IMG/VR virus record: IMGVR_UViG_3300033144_002296 | Location: 1 to 35,653 of that record | DNA length: 35,653 nucleotides | DNA from: a virus | Direction: 5' to 3' (one strand) | In this document: positions 1-9,003 of the stretch, one piece after another | Layout: every line of letters begins with the position of its first letter | How positions within the stretch are numbered: position 1 is the first letter of the stretch | Notes under the pieces: generated by a model | What the model saw: only the letters and a program-made list of their open reading frames with translations | Told to the model about the DNA's origin: nothing | The model's database searches: none | Program-made: the position numbers and the translations under genes

Positions 1-1710
1 TTATTTACACTAGCAACTCCTGTACTTGCTGGATTAGGAACACCTACTAAACAGTTCAGTTCTTGTGTATTAATTAAAAGTGATGATGACTTAGATAGTA
101 TCTTTGCATCAGGTGAAATGATGGCTAAGTATGCTAGTAAACGTGCTGGCATAGGTCTTGAAATAGGTCGTTTAAGACCCCTAGGAGCGCCTATAAGAGG
201 CGGAGAGATCATGCATACGGGAATGATACCCTTCTTAAAGAAGTGGTTCGGAGACTTACGTTCATGCTCACAAGGTGGCATTCGTAATGCTAGTGCTACA
301 GTCTTTTATCCTATTTGGCATCATCAATTTGATGATTTAATCGTACTAAAGAACAATCAAGGTACTGAAGAAACAAGAGTAAGACATATGGATTATGGCG
401 TATGTCTTAATGCATTCTTTTGGAAACGTTTTAAAAACAAAGAAAACATTACATTCTTTGATCCAAACGAAGTGCCTGATTTGTATGAAGCATTCTATTC
501 AGATACTGCTAAATTTGAGGAACTGTATCTCAAATATGAAAGGTCCCGTAGCCTCAGTAAGAAAGTAATGTCAGCAGAAGAAGTATTTAAATCTGGTGTA
601 TTAAAAGAAAGAACAGATACAGGAAGAATTTACTTAGTGTATGTAGACAACGTATCTAACCAAGGTCCGTTTGATACTACTGAACATCCAATTTATCAAA
701 GCAATCTATGTTGTGAGATATTATTACCTACAAAGCCTTTTAAACGTTTAGATGACGATGAGGGACGTATTGCATTGTGTACATTGGGATCGATCAACTG
801 GGGAGCATTCAGAAACCCTGAGGACATGCGTAGAGCATGTCGTGTACTACAACGTAGTTTGTGTAATATCTTAGATTACCAAGATTTCTTATCGATTCAG
901 AGTCAATTAAGTAACGATGAAATACAACCTTTGGGTATTGGTGTTACTAATTTAGCATATTGGCATGCAAAACGTGACTACATATATGGTGACAAAGATG
1001 CACTACAAGATGTTAAAACTTGGATGGAACATCAAGCATTTTTCTTAACTGAAGCAACAGTAGAACTAGCAAAAGAAAGAGGTAAATGTTTAGATAGTGA
1101 TAAGACATGGTATGGTAAAGGTAAGTTCCCTTGGGAACGTAGAGCAAAAGGTGTTAATAAACTAGCAAACTTTAAGCCAGAGTGTGATTGGGAAGCATTA
1201 CGAAAAGAAATGAAAGAACATGGTGTCAGAAATGCAACTTTGATGGCAATTGCTCCAGTAGAATCATCTAGTGTAGTTATCAATTCTACAAACGGTATTG
1301 AAATGCCAATGAGTTTAATCTCTGTTAAAGAAAGTAAAGCAGGATCACTCACACAAGTAGTACCAGACTATCATATCAAACGTGTAAGAAATTCTTATCA
1401 ATTGATGTGGGAGCAACAAGATTGTGATGCATATTTAAAGACTGCGGCAGTATTAGCGGCTTATGTAGATCAAAGCATATCAACAAATACATTTTACAAT
1501 CCAGCACATTTTAAAGATCAGAAAGTGCCTACAACACTGATCGCAAAGAACTTAATGCAGGCACATCAATGGGGACTTAAGACTTTTTATTATTCTTTAA
1601 TAAATAAAGCAGGAGTCAAAAGACAAGATGAACAAATAGTAGAAATAGCAAAACAATACATTGACGAGCCAGCATTTGATGATGATGACTGTGAAGCATG
1701 TAAATTATAA
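1..1710 (+). CDS. nrdA: Ribonucleoside-diphosphate reductase large subunit, 5'-truncated by the window
   Basis: Class I ribonucleotide reductase alpha chain, which reduces ribonucleotides to deoxyribonucleotides for phage DNA synthesis. The frame is open from base 1 and the start lies outside, so about 569 residues are seen where the family has about 750. Visible landmarks are FSSCVL (redox cysteine) near the start, SNLCCEI (the N-x-C-x-E thiyl-radical site, with Cys where E. coli has Leu), and a C-terminal CEACKL tail whose cysteine pair normally takes electrons from glutaredoxin or thioredoxin. nrdB follows after 9 bases and a glutaredoxin gene after that, a typical T4-like order. Function is essentially certain. 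Confidence 0.97.
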   Translation, partial: LFTLATPVLAGLGTPTKQFSSCVLIKSDDDLDSIFASGEMMAKYASKRAGIGLEIGRLRPLGAPIRGGEIMHTGMIPFLKKWFGDLRSCSQGGIRNASATVFYPIWHHQFDDLIVLKNNQGTEETRVRHMDYGVCLNAFFWKRFKNKENITFFDPNEVPDLYEAFYSDTAKFEELYLKYERSRSLSKKVMSAEEVFKSGVLKERTDTGRIYLVYVDNVSNQGPFDTTEHPIYQSNLCCEILLPTKPFKRLDDDEGRIALCTLGSINWGAFRNPEDMRRACRVLQRSLCNILDYQDFLSIQSQLSNDEIQPLGIGVTNLAYWHAKRDYIYGDKDALQDVKTWMEHQAFFLTEATVELAKERGKCLDSDKTWYGKGKFPWERRAKGVNKLANFKPECDWEALRKEMKEHGVRNATLMAIAPVESSSVVINSTNGIEMPMSLISVKESKAGSLTQVVPDYHIKRVRNSYQLMWEQQDCDAYLKTAAVLAAYVDQSISTNTFYNPAHFKDQKVPTTLIAKNLMQAHQWGLKTFYYSLINKAGVKRQDEQIVEIAKQYIDEPAFDDDDCEACKL

Positions 1711-1719
1711 GGGTTAATT

Positions 1720-2820
1720 ATGAGTAAAGAACAATATGATTTGGCAAAACAAACAAATTATTTAGATAGCACTATGTTTTTGGATCCATCAGGTCCTGTA
1801 ACTATCCAAAGATTTGAAGAAGTAAAATATGATAAGATAGCAAACTTTGAAGAAACTGCTAGAGGTTTCTTTTGGATACCAGAAGAAATTAGTTTAACAA
1901 AGGATGCATCTGATTTTAAAGATGCTAGTGATGCCGTCAAACACATTTTTACTGCTAATCTATTAAGACAAACTGCACTAGATAGTTTACAAGGTAGAGG
2001 CCCTGCACAAGTTTTTACTCCTGTAGTAAGTCTACCTGAAGTAGAAGCATTATGTTACAATTGGTCTTTCTTTGAGACTAACATTCATTCACGTTCTTAC
2101 AGTCACATCATTAGAAACATCTATAATGTACCTAAGGACATCTTTGATACTATCCATGATACTAAAGAAATCGCAGACATGGCATCTAGTGTGGGCGAAT
2201 ACTATGAAGCACTACATCAGATTAATTGCAAAAAAGAAATGGGTCACAAGATTGATGAACATGAGCATATTAAAGCAATTTGGATGGCATTACATGCAAG
2301 TTATGCTTTAGAAGCATTAAGATTTATGGTATCATTTGCTACATCACTGGCAATGGTAGAAAACAAAATCTTTATTGGTAATGGTAATATCATTTCATTA
2401 ATTTTACAAGATGAATTGCTACATAAAGGGTGGACAGGCTGGATCATCAATCAAGTAGTAAAAGAAGACAAACGATTCTTAAAAGCACAAAAAGAATGTG
2501 AACAAGAAGTGTATGCTATGTATATGGATGTAATTAGAGAAGAAAAAGAATGGGCTGATTACTTGTTTCAGAAAGGTCCTGTGATCGGTCTGAACGCAAA
2601 CATTCTTAAAGAATTTGTAGACTACACAGCACTAGAATCACTTAAAGTAATCGGTATAAAATATAACGAACCTGCACCCAAAGCAAGTCCTATTCCGTGG
2701 TTTAACAAGCACAGTGATACTAGCAAAAAGCAAACAGCATTACAAGAAAATGAATCAACTAACTACGTAATCGGAGTTATGTCAGAATCACTTGATTACG
2801 AAGCCTTACCCGAGTTGTAA
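1720..2820 (+). CDS. nrdB: Ribonucleoside-diphosphate reductase small subunit
   Basis: Class I beta chain that houses the di-iron/tyrosyl radical cofactor and activates NrdA. Its 366 residues match the family length. The stretch EVEALCYNWSFFETNIHSRS contains the iron-ligand Glu and the E-x-x-H pattern, and EIADMASS...EALRFMVSF and QDELLHKGW carry the later helix ligands. The C-terminus (ESLDYEALPEL) is acidic and aromatic, as expected for the tail that docks on NrdA. The ATG has a modest AAGGG site and lies 9 bases after the nrdA stop, so the two are almost certainly cotranscribed. Confidence 0.97.
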   Translation: MSKEQYDLAKQTNYLDSTMFLDPSGPVTIQRFEEVKYDKIANFEETARGFFWIPEEISLTKDASDFKDASDAVKHIFTANLLRQTALDSLQGRGPAQVFTPVVSLPEVEALCYNWSFFETNIHSRSYSHIIRNIYNVPKDIFDTIHDTKEIADMASSVGEYYEALHQINCKKEMGHKIDEHEHIKAIWMALHASYALEALRFMVSFATSLAMVENKIFIGNGNIISLILQDELLHKGWTGWIINQVVKEDKRFLKAQKECEQEVYAMYMDVIREEKEWADYLFQKGPVIGLNANILKEFVDYTALESLKVIGIKYNEPAPKASPIPWFNKHSDTSKKQTALQENESTNYVIGVMSESLDYEALPEL

Positions 2821-2893
2821 GAGCCAGAAAATATTATTTGATCGTAATATCACATTAAATAAAGATATAACATTTAACTAACTAGGAGAAAGA

Positions 2894-3136
2894 ATGAAAG
2901 CCATTGTATGGAGCAAAGACAACTGCACTTATTGCGATCAAGCAAAGAAATTGCTTGAAGAAAAAGGCATTGAGTATGAAGAAAAGAAAATTGGACATGG
3001 ATATACACTAGAAGACTTACTAGCCGTAGTACCTAATGCACGAACTGCGCCGCAAATCTTTTTAGGAGACAAGTACGTGGGTGGATTTATGGAACTAAAA
3101 GAAGAAATGATTACTTTTAATACTAACAGTTTATAA
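2894..3136 (+). CDS. Glutaredoxin
   Basis: An 80-residue single-domain glutaredoxin with the CTYC dithiol motif at residues 11-14, the cis-proline segment TAPQIF and the GGFMEL glutathione-side loop. It is the expected electron donor for the neighbouring NrdA/NrdB, analogous to T4 NrdC. A clear AGGAGA ribosome binding site precedes the ATG. The 73-base gap after nrdB is AT-rich and contains a TTAAATAA stretch that could be a weak promoter, but I cannot assign one firmly. Confidence 0.95.
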   Translation: MKAIVWSKDNCTYCDQAKKLLEEKGIEYEEKKIGHGYTLEDLLAVVPNARTAPQIFLGDKYVGGFMELKEEMITFNTNSL

Positions 3137-3147
3137 TAGGAGAAATA

Positions 3148-3459
3148 ATGTCAATATTAAGTGATGTCAAAGTAGGTGGAGTATATACTCTAAAGATAAA
3201 CAGTGGTGAAGAGATTGTATCAAAAGTTGTAGAAGTAGAAGATGATACACTTGTTTTAGAAGATCCAGTATCAATTGCCCCTAGCCCACAAGGTATGGGA
3301 CTTGTTCCTAGTGTGTTTACTGCAAATGCCAAGAAAAACGTAAGACTAAATACTACTAGTGTTTCTCTTGTTGCTGAAACAGCAGACGAAGTTAAAGACA
3401 AATACAGAGAGGCGACCACCGGAGTAACTGTACCGGAGAAAAAAATATTAGTAGGATAA
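3148..3459 (+). CDS. Small beta-barrel (Sm/SH3-like) phage protein, function unknown
   Basis: A 103-residue protein behind a good AGGAGA site, 11 bases after the glutaredoxin gene. The first 70 residues read as short alternating beta strands (VGGVYTLKINSGEEIVSKVV, DTLVLEDPVSI) that resemble an Sm- or SH3-like small barrel. The C-terminal 30 residues are charged and probably flexible. There is no signal peptide or membrane segment. It lies between the nucleotide-reduction genes and tail genes and could belong to either. The fold is read by eye and the function is not known. Confidence 0.75.
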   Translation: MSILSDVKVGGVYTLKINSGEEIVSKVVEVEDDTLVLEDPVSIAPSPQGMGLVPSVFTANAKKNVRLNTTSVSLVAETADEVKDKYREATTGVTVPEKKILVG

Positions 3460-3465
3460 TGTTAC

Positions 3466-3744
3466 ATGGCCAAACTGAGCCGAAAGGGAGATAAAAATAC
3501 TACAGGCGGTAAAATCTTAAAAGGTTCCGAGACTGTGTTTTGTGAGGGGAAACCTGTCGGCTTACATGTAAGTGAAATCACTCCCCACAACCCTAAACCA
3601 AATGAAAAGCCTCATAAAAATGCAAAGACAACTGAAGGTAGCCCTACAGTTTTTTGTGAAGGTAAACCAGTACTCCGAGTAGGATCTGGTAATGATTGCA
3701 AACATAAAATTGTAGAAGGCGCAGAGACAGTCTTTGTTCCTTAG
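3466..3744 (+). CDS. PAAR-repeat tail-spike tip protein
   Basis: A 92-residue protein with two copies of a PAAR-like unit, GSETVFCEGKPVGLHVSEIT and GSPTVFCEGKPVLRVGSG, ending with GAETVFVP. PAAR proteins form the sharp metal-bound cone at the tip of phage and type VI spikes; T4 gp5.4 is the phage example. Conserved Cys and His residues could bind the metal. It is followed 8 bases later by a very large structural gene, which fits a role at the end of the tail. The ATG has a weak upstream AGGATAA site. Confidence 0.85.
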   Translation: MAKLSRKGDKNTTGGKILKGSETVFCEGKPVGLHVSEITPHNPKPNEKPHKNAKTTEGSPTVFCEGKPVLRVGSGNDCKHKIVEGAETVFVP

Positions 3745-3752
3745 GATAATAT

Positions 3753-6700
3753 ATGGCTGATACTGGTAAACAAAGTCCATTAGGCATGAACGTGCTAGGA
3801 GGTATCTTACAAAATAGATGCCTCGAAATTAATAAAAATGCCGAATACTATATGGGAATAAGCACATCAAATAGTTCTTATACGTTTGGTGCACTTGTAA
3901 GAAATACCGTTCTTAGAATGCTTGTATGGTCTATTAATGATGCTTATTTAAGAGGTTATGTAACTGGATCGACCTATAATAATATTATTTCAATTTCAGG
4001 TAATGGTAATGAAGGTTATTCGTTAGGTAATGCTAAACCTCCTACTTATGTTGCAGAAGATCCTAGTGAATCATGGGCAGGAGCAACACCAAACACAACA
4101 GCAAATTGTAAAGCACTTGAGTTTGCAGAAGCACAAGGAGTTACAGGTGCACTTGCCGGACCAGCAAATGCAGGGTATTCTGTAACTGGTAAAACAGATT
4201 ACGGTCAACAAGCCACATGGTTGCCCTACACTAATACAAACCCAAACAGCAGTATTACTCAATGGGGATGGATTAGATGTCATGCTCTACAAGCACATAA
4301 TGAATTCAACTGGCATGCACAAAACGGTAAGGAAGGTCAAGCAGTGCCCCGTTACGAAGATTTTTGTGGATCATTCAATGAAGCGGCTAGTTACTGTCAA
4401 TATACTAATGATACAGTAAACACAGCGGCAAACTCAGAAGAATTTTTAGCAGGGTCATTTAGTAACATGAATGATCTTATTACAGGAGATGTAACTGGTG
4501 TATCTTTGTATACTAACGGTCTTGCATATGATTTAAAACAAATTCAAAAAATCTTTGATTTCAGAAGGCTTGATCGTTTTGGCTTCCCGTCAACTCTATT
4601 GCAACAATTACATGAAGCCGGAGGAATAACACAAGATTTAAATTTAGCATTGGGCGCGGCCGGATTATCTGCTAATGAAATTAAAAAACTTTCTACACAA
4701 AATAAATCTGGAACTTCGGCACAAGAAAGAAAAATATATACAGCCTTTTTAACTATAACAGGAGACAATTTAAAAGTTGTAGCATCATCATTAACAGATA
4801 ATAATTATTTTCTTAATTTTAGAATTGGTTTTAGTAATGTTAATTCTGGATTCTATGATTTTTTAAAAGTACGAACTTTAGCAGATTTATTAGATCCTTG
4901 GTATTTGTTCCTTGATGCTAGAAAAACACTAACTGTTCCTTTATATAATGATACATTAAATTTACCAACAGGCTCAAAAACATATTACTTAATATACAAT
5001 GAGGATGGTTCTACTAATAATGCAATAGGTACTGCAACAGTTAGAGACAGAGTAGGTACTTTATTTACAAAAGGACAACCAGATCCAAGTGATGGCACAG
5101 CAAGACAAACTTTTAGTTCACTATTAACTTTGCCAAAAGGATATGATTCGTATTTAGGATCCCAAAATGAAATTCTTCCTGCACAAGTAGCATTAGCCGC
5201 AGGCGCTCTTAGATATTCTTTTTTACAAATTAGTAATATTGAGCAAATAACTCCTGGTGAATTAGGTGATTGTTTAGAGTTCTTAGAAATATTATCCACA
5301 GACACACCAGGGGCAAACGGTACAGTAGCAACTGCTGATACTTTACAAAAACCAGTTAACGAACTTTTAGTAGATACAGTAGTAGAACAAATGGGATTAG
5401 GATCTGGCTGGAAAGGTAGTTATCGTATGGATGACTTTTTTGGGTGTATGTCAGGTAATCCTTATCCATGGGATCAAATTTATGACTATCTAGCAGGTGA
5501 TGAAGAAATAGAGAATGTTACTAGCCCTCGTTCGGATTTAGCAAGAATATATCAACAACTATTTTTAGCAGTATCTTGGGAACCTGCCGCAATTACTTTA
5601 GAATTAGAGTATACGTGTACTATGGGTTCTGGCACTGCTGGTACTAGGGACGCAGTACAAAATCAACCCAATGGAGATTATCAACCGGATCCTGCACTAC
5701 CAGATTATAATCCTTATCTCTATGTACTCGTAGATCCGGATACTGGTGAGCCATATGATCCTAAACAGTACACAGATAATCAATGGCAACCTTCATTGTG
5801 GGCGGCAGGTTATAGAATTAAACCAAGTCAAGGTGAATATACCCCACTAACTAATGACGGTGGAGGATATGGAAGAGGTGGTGCTCCGGATCCAGCAGTC
5901 ACTATTAATTATACAACATTTAATTCAGACGGGTCAAAAATTAATATCGGCGCTATAGGCAGAAATGATGCACAAACAGGTAGTAATGGCGCCGGGACAT
6001 TTGGAAGAGTTCAAGGAGCAGAAGTTTATGATGGTTTTGCTACTTATTTTGCTACAGGCATCCCCGGCGCAAATTGGGAAGGTTCTGGAATACCAAAGCC
6101 AACTGATCCACCTGTTGGTTTTGAAGATCCAGGTGGTATTTATCCTAACTACCAAGATTCAAATCCAGGATACGGTGCCCCTGTTGCCAACGTAGATGTT
6201 ATTGGAGAGCCTGAATATCCCCCAATAGGCACTTATAGTTGGCAACCCCCTACAGGCGGAACTAACTCACCATTTGGATCTAGTTATAATTATAATTCTG
6301 TTACGCAATATTATATTAATGCCGCCAACTCAGAAATTTCTAGTATTGCAAACTCATCATACAGAGATTCATTAAACGCCCTTGAACTTCAATGGAGAAT
6401 ATTAGGTAAGCAAATGAAAGTTGAGCAACGCAGTAGATATAATGCATTAGGACGAGTTGAAATTCCAAGAGATCCTTTTGTTTATAGTAACCAAGACTTA
6501 GTAACTTTTGTTGACAGTATGCCGGACTATTCAGATTGGAATCAACCGCGAGGAATAGGAGCAAGAGTAACACTAGAACTTATTATAGATAGAAATTGCG
6601 ATGTAGGACAAAATATTATGGCGCAATTACGACAAGAACGCAATGACAGAACTCTAGCAAATTGTGGCATACCAGTAAACAACAATATACCAGATATTAT

Positions 6701-7172
6701 TCCAAACAATATTCATCGAACTCTAGTAAATAATGGAACTGTTGAAGGCGCAAGAGAAGGTATTGAGGTTGATGATGTACAATTTACTAACCCAAGTTGG
6801 CCTCGACCATATGGTCCAGACGGCCCTCCCCCAACAGGAGCCGGGGGTAAATATGTTGATCCTGTTTTTGAACCTATAGACGGTGAAGGTCCTGGTAATT
6901 ACGATCCGATTATTAATAAGGATCCTAATCCTCAAGTAGGACCCACAGTTCCATCTGGTCCTCCTGATTTAGTCGGAGATCCTCCTCCAGGTAATGAAGG
7001 CGACCCCGGAGATGGACCTGACTTCACGCCAGGAAGTGGTGGCGGTGGAGACAATGATGGCGGTGGTGGACCAACAACTGCACCTCCTCCGTTTGTACCA
7101 CCTCAATCAGCAGATGAGGCAATTGAACAAGTTATTCATTGTAACTGTGATTGCTGGGATTTAATTAGTTAA
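3753..7172 (+). CDS. Very large virion (tail/baseplate-associated) protein
   Basis: An 1139-residue protein with no family I can name. The N-terminal half is Asn/Ser/Thr/Gly-rich and mostly beta-like, and an Arg-containing helical segment lies near residue 880. From about residue 1000 it turns into a proline/glycine linker with runs of Gly and Pro, and it ends in a cysteine cluster (HCNCDCWD). There is no signal peptide or transmembrane segment. Size, composition and position directly after the PAAR gene suggest a virion component near the tail tip. The Gly-rich linker and Cys-x-Cys-x-Cys tail look like a flexible arm with a metal- or disulfide-held end. The structural role is an inference. 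Confidence 0.8.
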   Translation: MADTGKQSPLGMNVLGGILQNRCLEINKNAEYYMGISTSNSSYTFGALVRNTVLRMLVWSINDAYLRGYVTGSTYNNIISISGNGNEGYSLGNAKPPTYVAEDPSESWAGATPNTTANCKALEFAEAQGVTGALAGPANAGYSVTGKTDYGQQATWLPYTNTNPNSSITQWGWIRCHALQAHNEFNWHAQNGKEGQAVPRYEDFCGSFNEAASYCQYTNDTVNTAANSEEFLAGSFSNMNDLITGDVTGVSLYTNGLAYDLKQIQKIFDFRRLDRFGFPSTLLQQLHEAGGITQDLNLALGAAGLSANEIKKLSTQNKSGTSAQERKIYTAFLTITGDNLKVVASSLTDNNYFLNFRIGFSNVNSGFYDFLKVRTLADLLDPWYLFLDARKTLTVPLYNDTLNLPTGSKTYYLIYNEDGSTNNAIGTATVRDRVGTLFTKGQPDPSDGTARQTFSSLLTLPKGYDSYLGSQNEILPAQVALAAGALRYSFLQISNIEQITPGELGDCLEFLEILSTDTPGANGTVATADTLQKPVNELLVDTVVEQMGLGSGWKGSYRMDDFFGCMSGNPYPWDQIYDYLAGDEEIENVTSPRSDLARIYQQLFLAVSWEPAAITLELEYTCTMGSGTAGTRDAVQNQPNGDYQPDPALPDYNPYLYVLVDPDTGEPYDPKQYTDNQWQPSLWAAGYRIKPSQGEYTPLTNDGGGYGRGGAPDPAVTINYTTFNSDGSKINIGAIGRNDAQTGSNGAGTFGRVQGAEVYDGFATYFATGIPGANWEGSGIPKPTDPPVGFEDPGGIYPNYQDSNPGYGAPVANVDVIGEPEYPPIGTYSWQPPTGGTNSPFGSSYNYNSVTQYYINAANSEISSIANSSYRDSLNALELQWRILGKQMKVEQRSRYNALGRVEIPRDPFVYSNQDLVTFVDSMPDYSDWNQPRGIGARVTLELIIDRNCDVGQNIMAQLRQERNDRTLANCGIPVNNNIPDIIPNNIHRTLVNNGTVEGAREGIEVDDVQFTNPSWPRPYGPDGPPPTGAGGKYVDPVFEPIDGEGPGNYDPIINKDPNPQVGPTVPSGPPDLVGDPPPGNEGDPGDGPDFTPGSGGGGDNDGGGGPTTAPPPFVPPQSADEAIEQVIHCNCDCWDLIS

Positions 7173-7191
7173 AACTTTTTCTACCTACCCC

Positions 7192-7220
7192 TTGACTCGT
7201 ATTAAATATTAGTATACAAT
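7192..7220 (+). promoter_or_regulatory. Sigma70-type promoter of metK
   Basis: TTGACT at 7192-7197 and TACAAT at 7215-7220 are separated by exactly 17 bases, and the metK start codon follows 18 bases later. This is a good match to the bacterial housekeeping consensus and suggests early expression of the metK-iscU block by host polymerase. Confidence 0.75.
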
Positions 7221-7238
7221 ATACTAAAAGGACCATAT

Positions 7239-8372
7239 ATGAGTTATTATTTTACGAGTGAGAGTGTCTCTGAAGGACACCCGGATAAAGTTGCAGATGC
7301 AATCAGTGATGCTATACTTGATTCGTTTATGCAACATAAAGATCCTACTCTACGTTGTGCCTGTGAAACGTTAGTTACTACTAATCAAGTAGTAGTTGCA
7401 GGTGAATATAAAGGACAAATCGATAGTTTAGATGTTGAATATCTTGTACGCAGAGTAGTAAAAAATATAGGATACGAGCAAGAAGGATTTCATTGGAACA
7501 ATTTAACAATTTCTAATCTGTTGCACGGACAATCTCCTGACATTGCATTAGGTACAGATACATTTGGCGCAGGTGACCAAGGTATCATGTTCGGTTATGC
7601 AACTAAAGATACTGAAACATATATGCCCGCACCTTTGTATTACTCTCATAGAATCGTAGAAATGCTTTCTGTTATTAGAAAGAATGGTATGCTTCCTTGG
7701 TTGGGTCCTGATTCTAAGTCACAAGTCACTGTAGAATATAATGACGATAACACAGTTAAACGCATCGATAAGGTAGTTTGTTCTACACAACACGTAGAGC
7801 AGGTCGATATAGAGACTGTGAGGGCACAGATACAAGAAGTAATTCAGAAAACATTACCAGAAGAACTTTTAGATGAAAACACGCAATACTTAATTAATCC
7901 AACAGGTAGATTTGTTATTGGTGGACCTGACGGAGATTCAGGTCTGACTGGTAGAAAAATTATAGTAGACACATATGGTGGTATGGCGCCTCATGGTGGA
8001 GGAGCATTTAGTGGAAAAGACCCATCTAAAGTAGACAGATCAGCGGCATATATGGCTCGTTATCTTGCAAAAAATATTGTAGCAAGTGGACAAGCAGATT
8101 GGGCTAACATTCAATTAAGTTATGCAATTGGTGTAGAACAACCAACAAGTGTTTATGTAGAAAGTGATAGAGATAGTAGAGATTTAACTAAATGGATTAC
8201 AGATAACGTAGACTTATCACCTAAAGGCATCATTGATAGATTTGATCTATTTTCCCCTATATACGGAGCGACTACAAATTACGGTCACTTCGGAAAAGAA
8301 TACTTACCTTGGGAAAAACTCGACTTGTTCCCAGAAGAAAAGCCAAAGAAGAAAACAGTTAAGAATAAATAG
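7239..8372 (+). CDS. metK: S-adenosylmethionine synthetase
   Basis: Makes S-adenosylmethionine from methionine and ATP. The 377 residues are near the bacterial length (about 384). Family signatures are present: EGHPDK near the N-terminus for ATP and metal, the flexible-loop region GAGDQGIMFGYA, and the phosphate-binding GGGAFSGKDPSKVDRSAAY. No key residue seems lost. It has its own sigma70-type promoter and an AAGGA site. In this window SAM could feed SpeD, several methyltransferases and the radical SAM enzyme. The C-terminus is lysine-rich (KPKKKTVKNK). Confidence 0.97.
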   Translation: MSYYFTSESVSEGHPDKVADAISDAILDSFMQHKDPTLRCACETLVTTNQVVVAGEYKGQIDSLDVEYLVRRVVKNIGYEQEGFHWNNLTISNLLHGQSPDIALGTDTFGAGDQGIMFGYATKDTETYMPAPLYYSHRIVEMLSVIRKNGMLPWLGPDSKSQVTVEYNDDNTVKRIDKVVCSTQHVEQVDIETVRAQIQEVIQKTLPEELLDENTQYLINPTGRFVIGGPDGDSGLTGRKIIVDTYGGMAPHGGGAFSGKDPSKVDRSAAYMARYLAKNIVASGQADWANIQLSYAIGVEQPTSVYVESDRDSRDLTKWITDNVDLSPKGIIDRFDLFSPIYGATTNYGHFGKEYLPWEKLDLFPEEKPKKKTVKNK

Positions 8373-8394
8373 ACTTAGACAAAGGAGTCTAATT

Positions 8395-8448
8395 ATGAAT
8401 CAGACTATCAACGTAGTATCAACGAGAGTTGGTACTCATGGCTTATAG
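8395..8448 (+). CDS. Possible 17-residue leader peptide overlapping iscU
   Basis: A short ORF, MNQTINVVSTRVGTHGL, with the best ribosome binding site in the area (AAAGGAG, 8 bases upstream). Its stop codon lies 8 bases inside iscU, so the two frames overlap by 11 bases. The iscU ATG itself has only a weak upstream site. This arrangement suggests translational coupling: ribosomes loaded on the short ORF would reach iscU. A chance ORF is the alternative. Confidence 0.45.
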   Translation: MNQTINVVSTRVGTHGL

Positions 8449-8818
8449 TGATAAAGTAATCGATCATTATGAAAATCCTCGTAATGTTGGCAAATGGGAT
8501 CCTAACGAAGACGGTATAGGTACGGGAATGGTAGGCGCACCGGCATGCGGAGACGTGATGAGGTTGCAAATCAAAGTTAATGACGAAGGAGTTATTGAAG
8601 ATGCTAAGTTTAAAACGTATGGGTGCGGGTCTGCAATTGCATCAAGCAGTCTCCTCACAGAATGGGTCAAAGGGAAAAGCCTCGAACAAGCAGAAGCAAT
8701 TAAAAACGTTGAACTCGCGGAAGAACTCTCACTCCCTCCAGTCAAGATCCATTGCTCGGTATTAGCGGAAGATGCCATTAAACAAGCAGTCAAAGATTAC
8801 AGAGACAAAAATTGTTAA
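8438..8818 (+). CDS. iscU: Iron-sulfur cluster scaffold protein IscU
   Basis: Scaffold on which Fe-S clusters are assembled before transfer to apoproteins. With the ATG at 8438 (MAYSDKVIDHYENPRNVG) it has 126 residues, and the three cluster cysteines and the Asp fall at C37, D39, C63 and C106, the same numbers as in E. coli IscU. The chaperone-recognition motif LPPVK is intact at 99-103. A TTG three codons upstream is possible but gives a worse family fit. An extra cysteine ends the protein. No IscS partner is seen, so it would use host cysteine desulfurase. The next gene overlaps its 3' end by 47 bases. Confidence 0.96.
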   Translation: MAYSDKVIDHYENPRNVGKWDPNEDGIGTGMVGAPACGDVMRLQIKVNDEGVIEDAKFKTYGCGSAIASSSLLTEWVKGKSLEQAEAIKNVELAEELSLPPVKIHCSVLAEDAIKQAVKDYRDKNC

Positions 8819-8996
8819 ATCACCGTGCAAAGGAATATGCAACTTAGATTTTGAAACACATCAAGTATGTCAAGGTTGTGGTAGAACAATAGATGAAATT
8901 GCTAACTGGCGCATTTTTACGAATGAAGATAAAGCAGAAATAAATAAGAAGGCTATGCAACGTATTAAAGAGATCAGTTTTGATCGAGGAACTTAG
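8772..8996 (+). CDS. DUF1289-family cysteine-motif protein
   Basis: A 74-residue protein with the DUF1289 pattern SPCKGICNLD...CQGCGRTIDEIANW, whose four cysteines suggest metal or Fe-S binding. The only normal start codon, ATG 8772, sits inside iscU, giving a 47-base overlap; the conserved domain begins just after the iscU stop. Close linkage to iscU suggests it may receive or handle clusters, but the family's exact role is not established. Confidence 0.85.
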   Translation: MPLNKQSKITETKIVKSPCKGICNLDFETHQVCQGCGRTIDEIANWRIFTNEDKAEINKKAMQRIKEISFDRGT

Positions 8997-9003
8997 AAAA
9001 AAG

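Noticed and set aside
1032-1352. Open frame opposite nrdA
   Set aside because: Shadow of the coding frame on the other strand with no ribosome binding site and no family features; the same applies to the other opposite-strand frames lying inside nrdB, the giant structural gene, the protease and the glycan genes.
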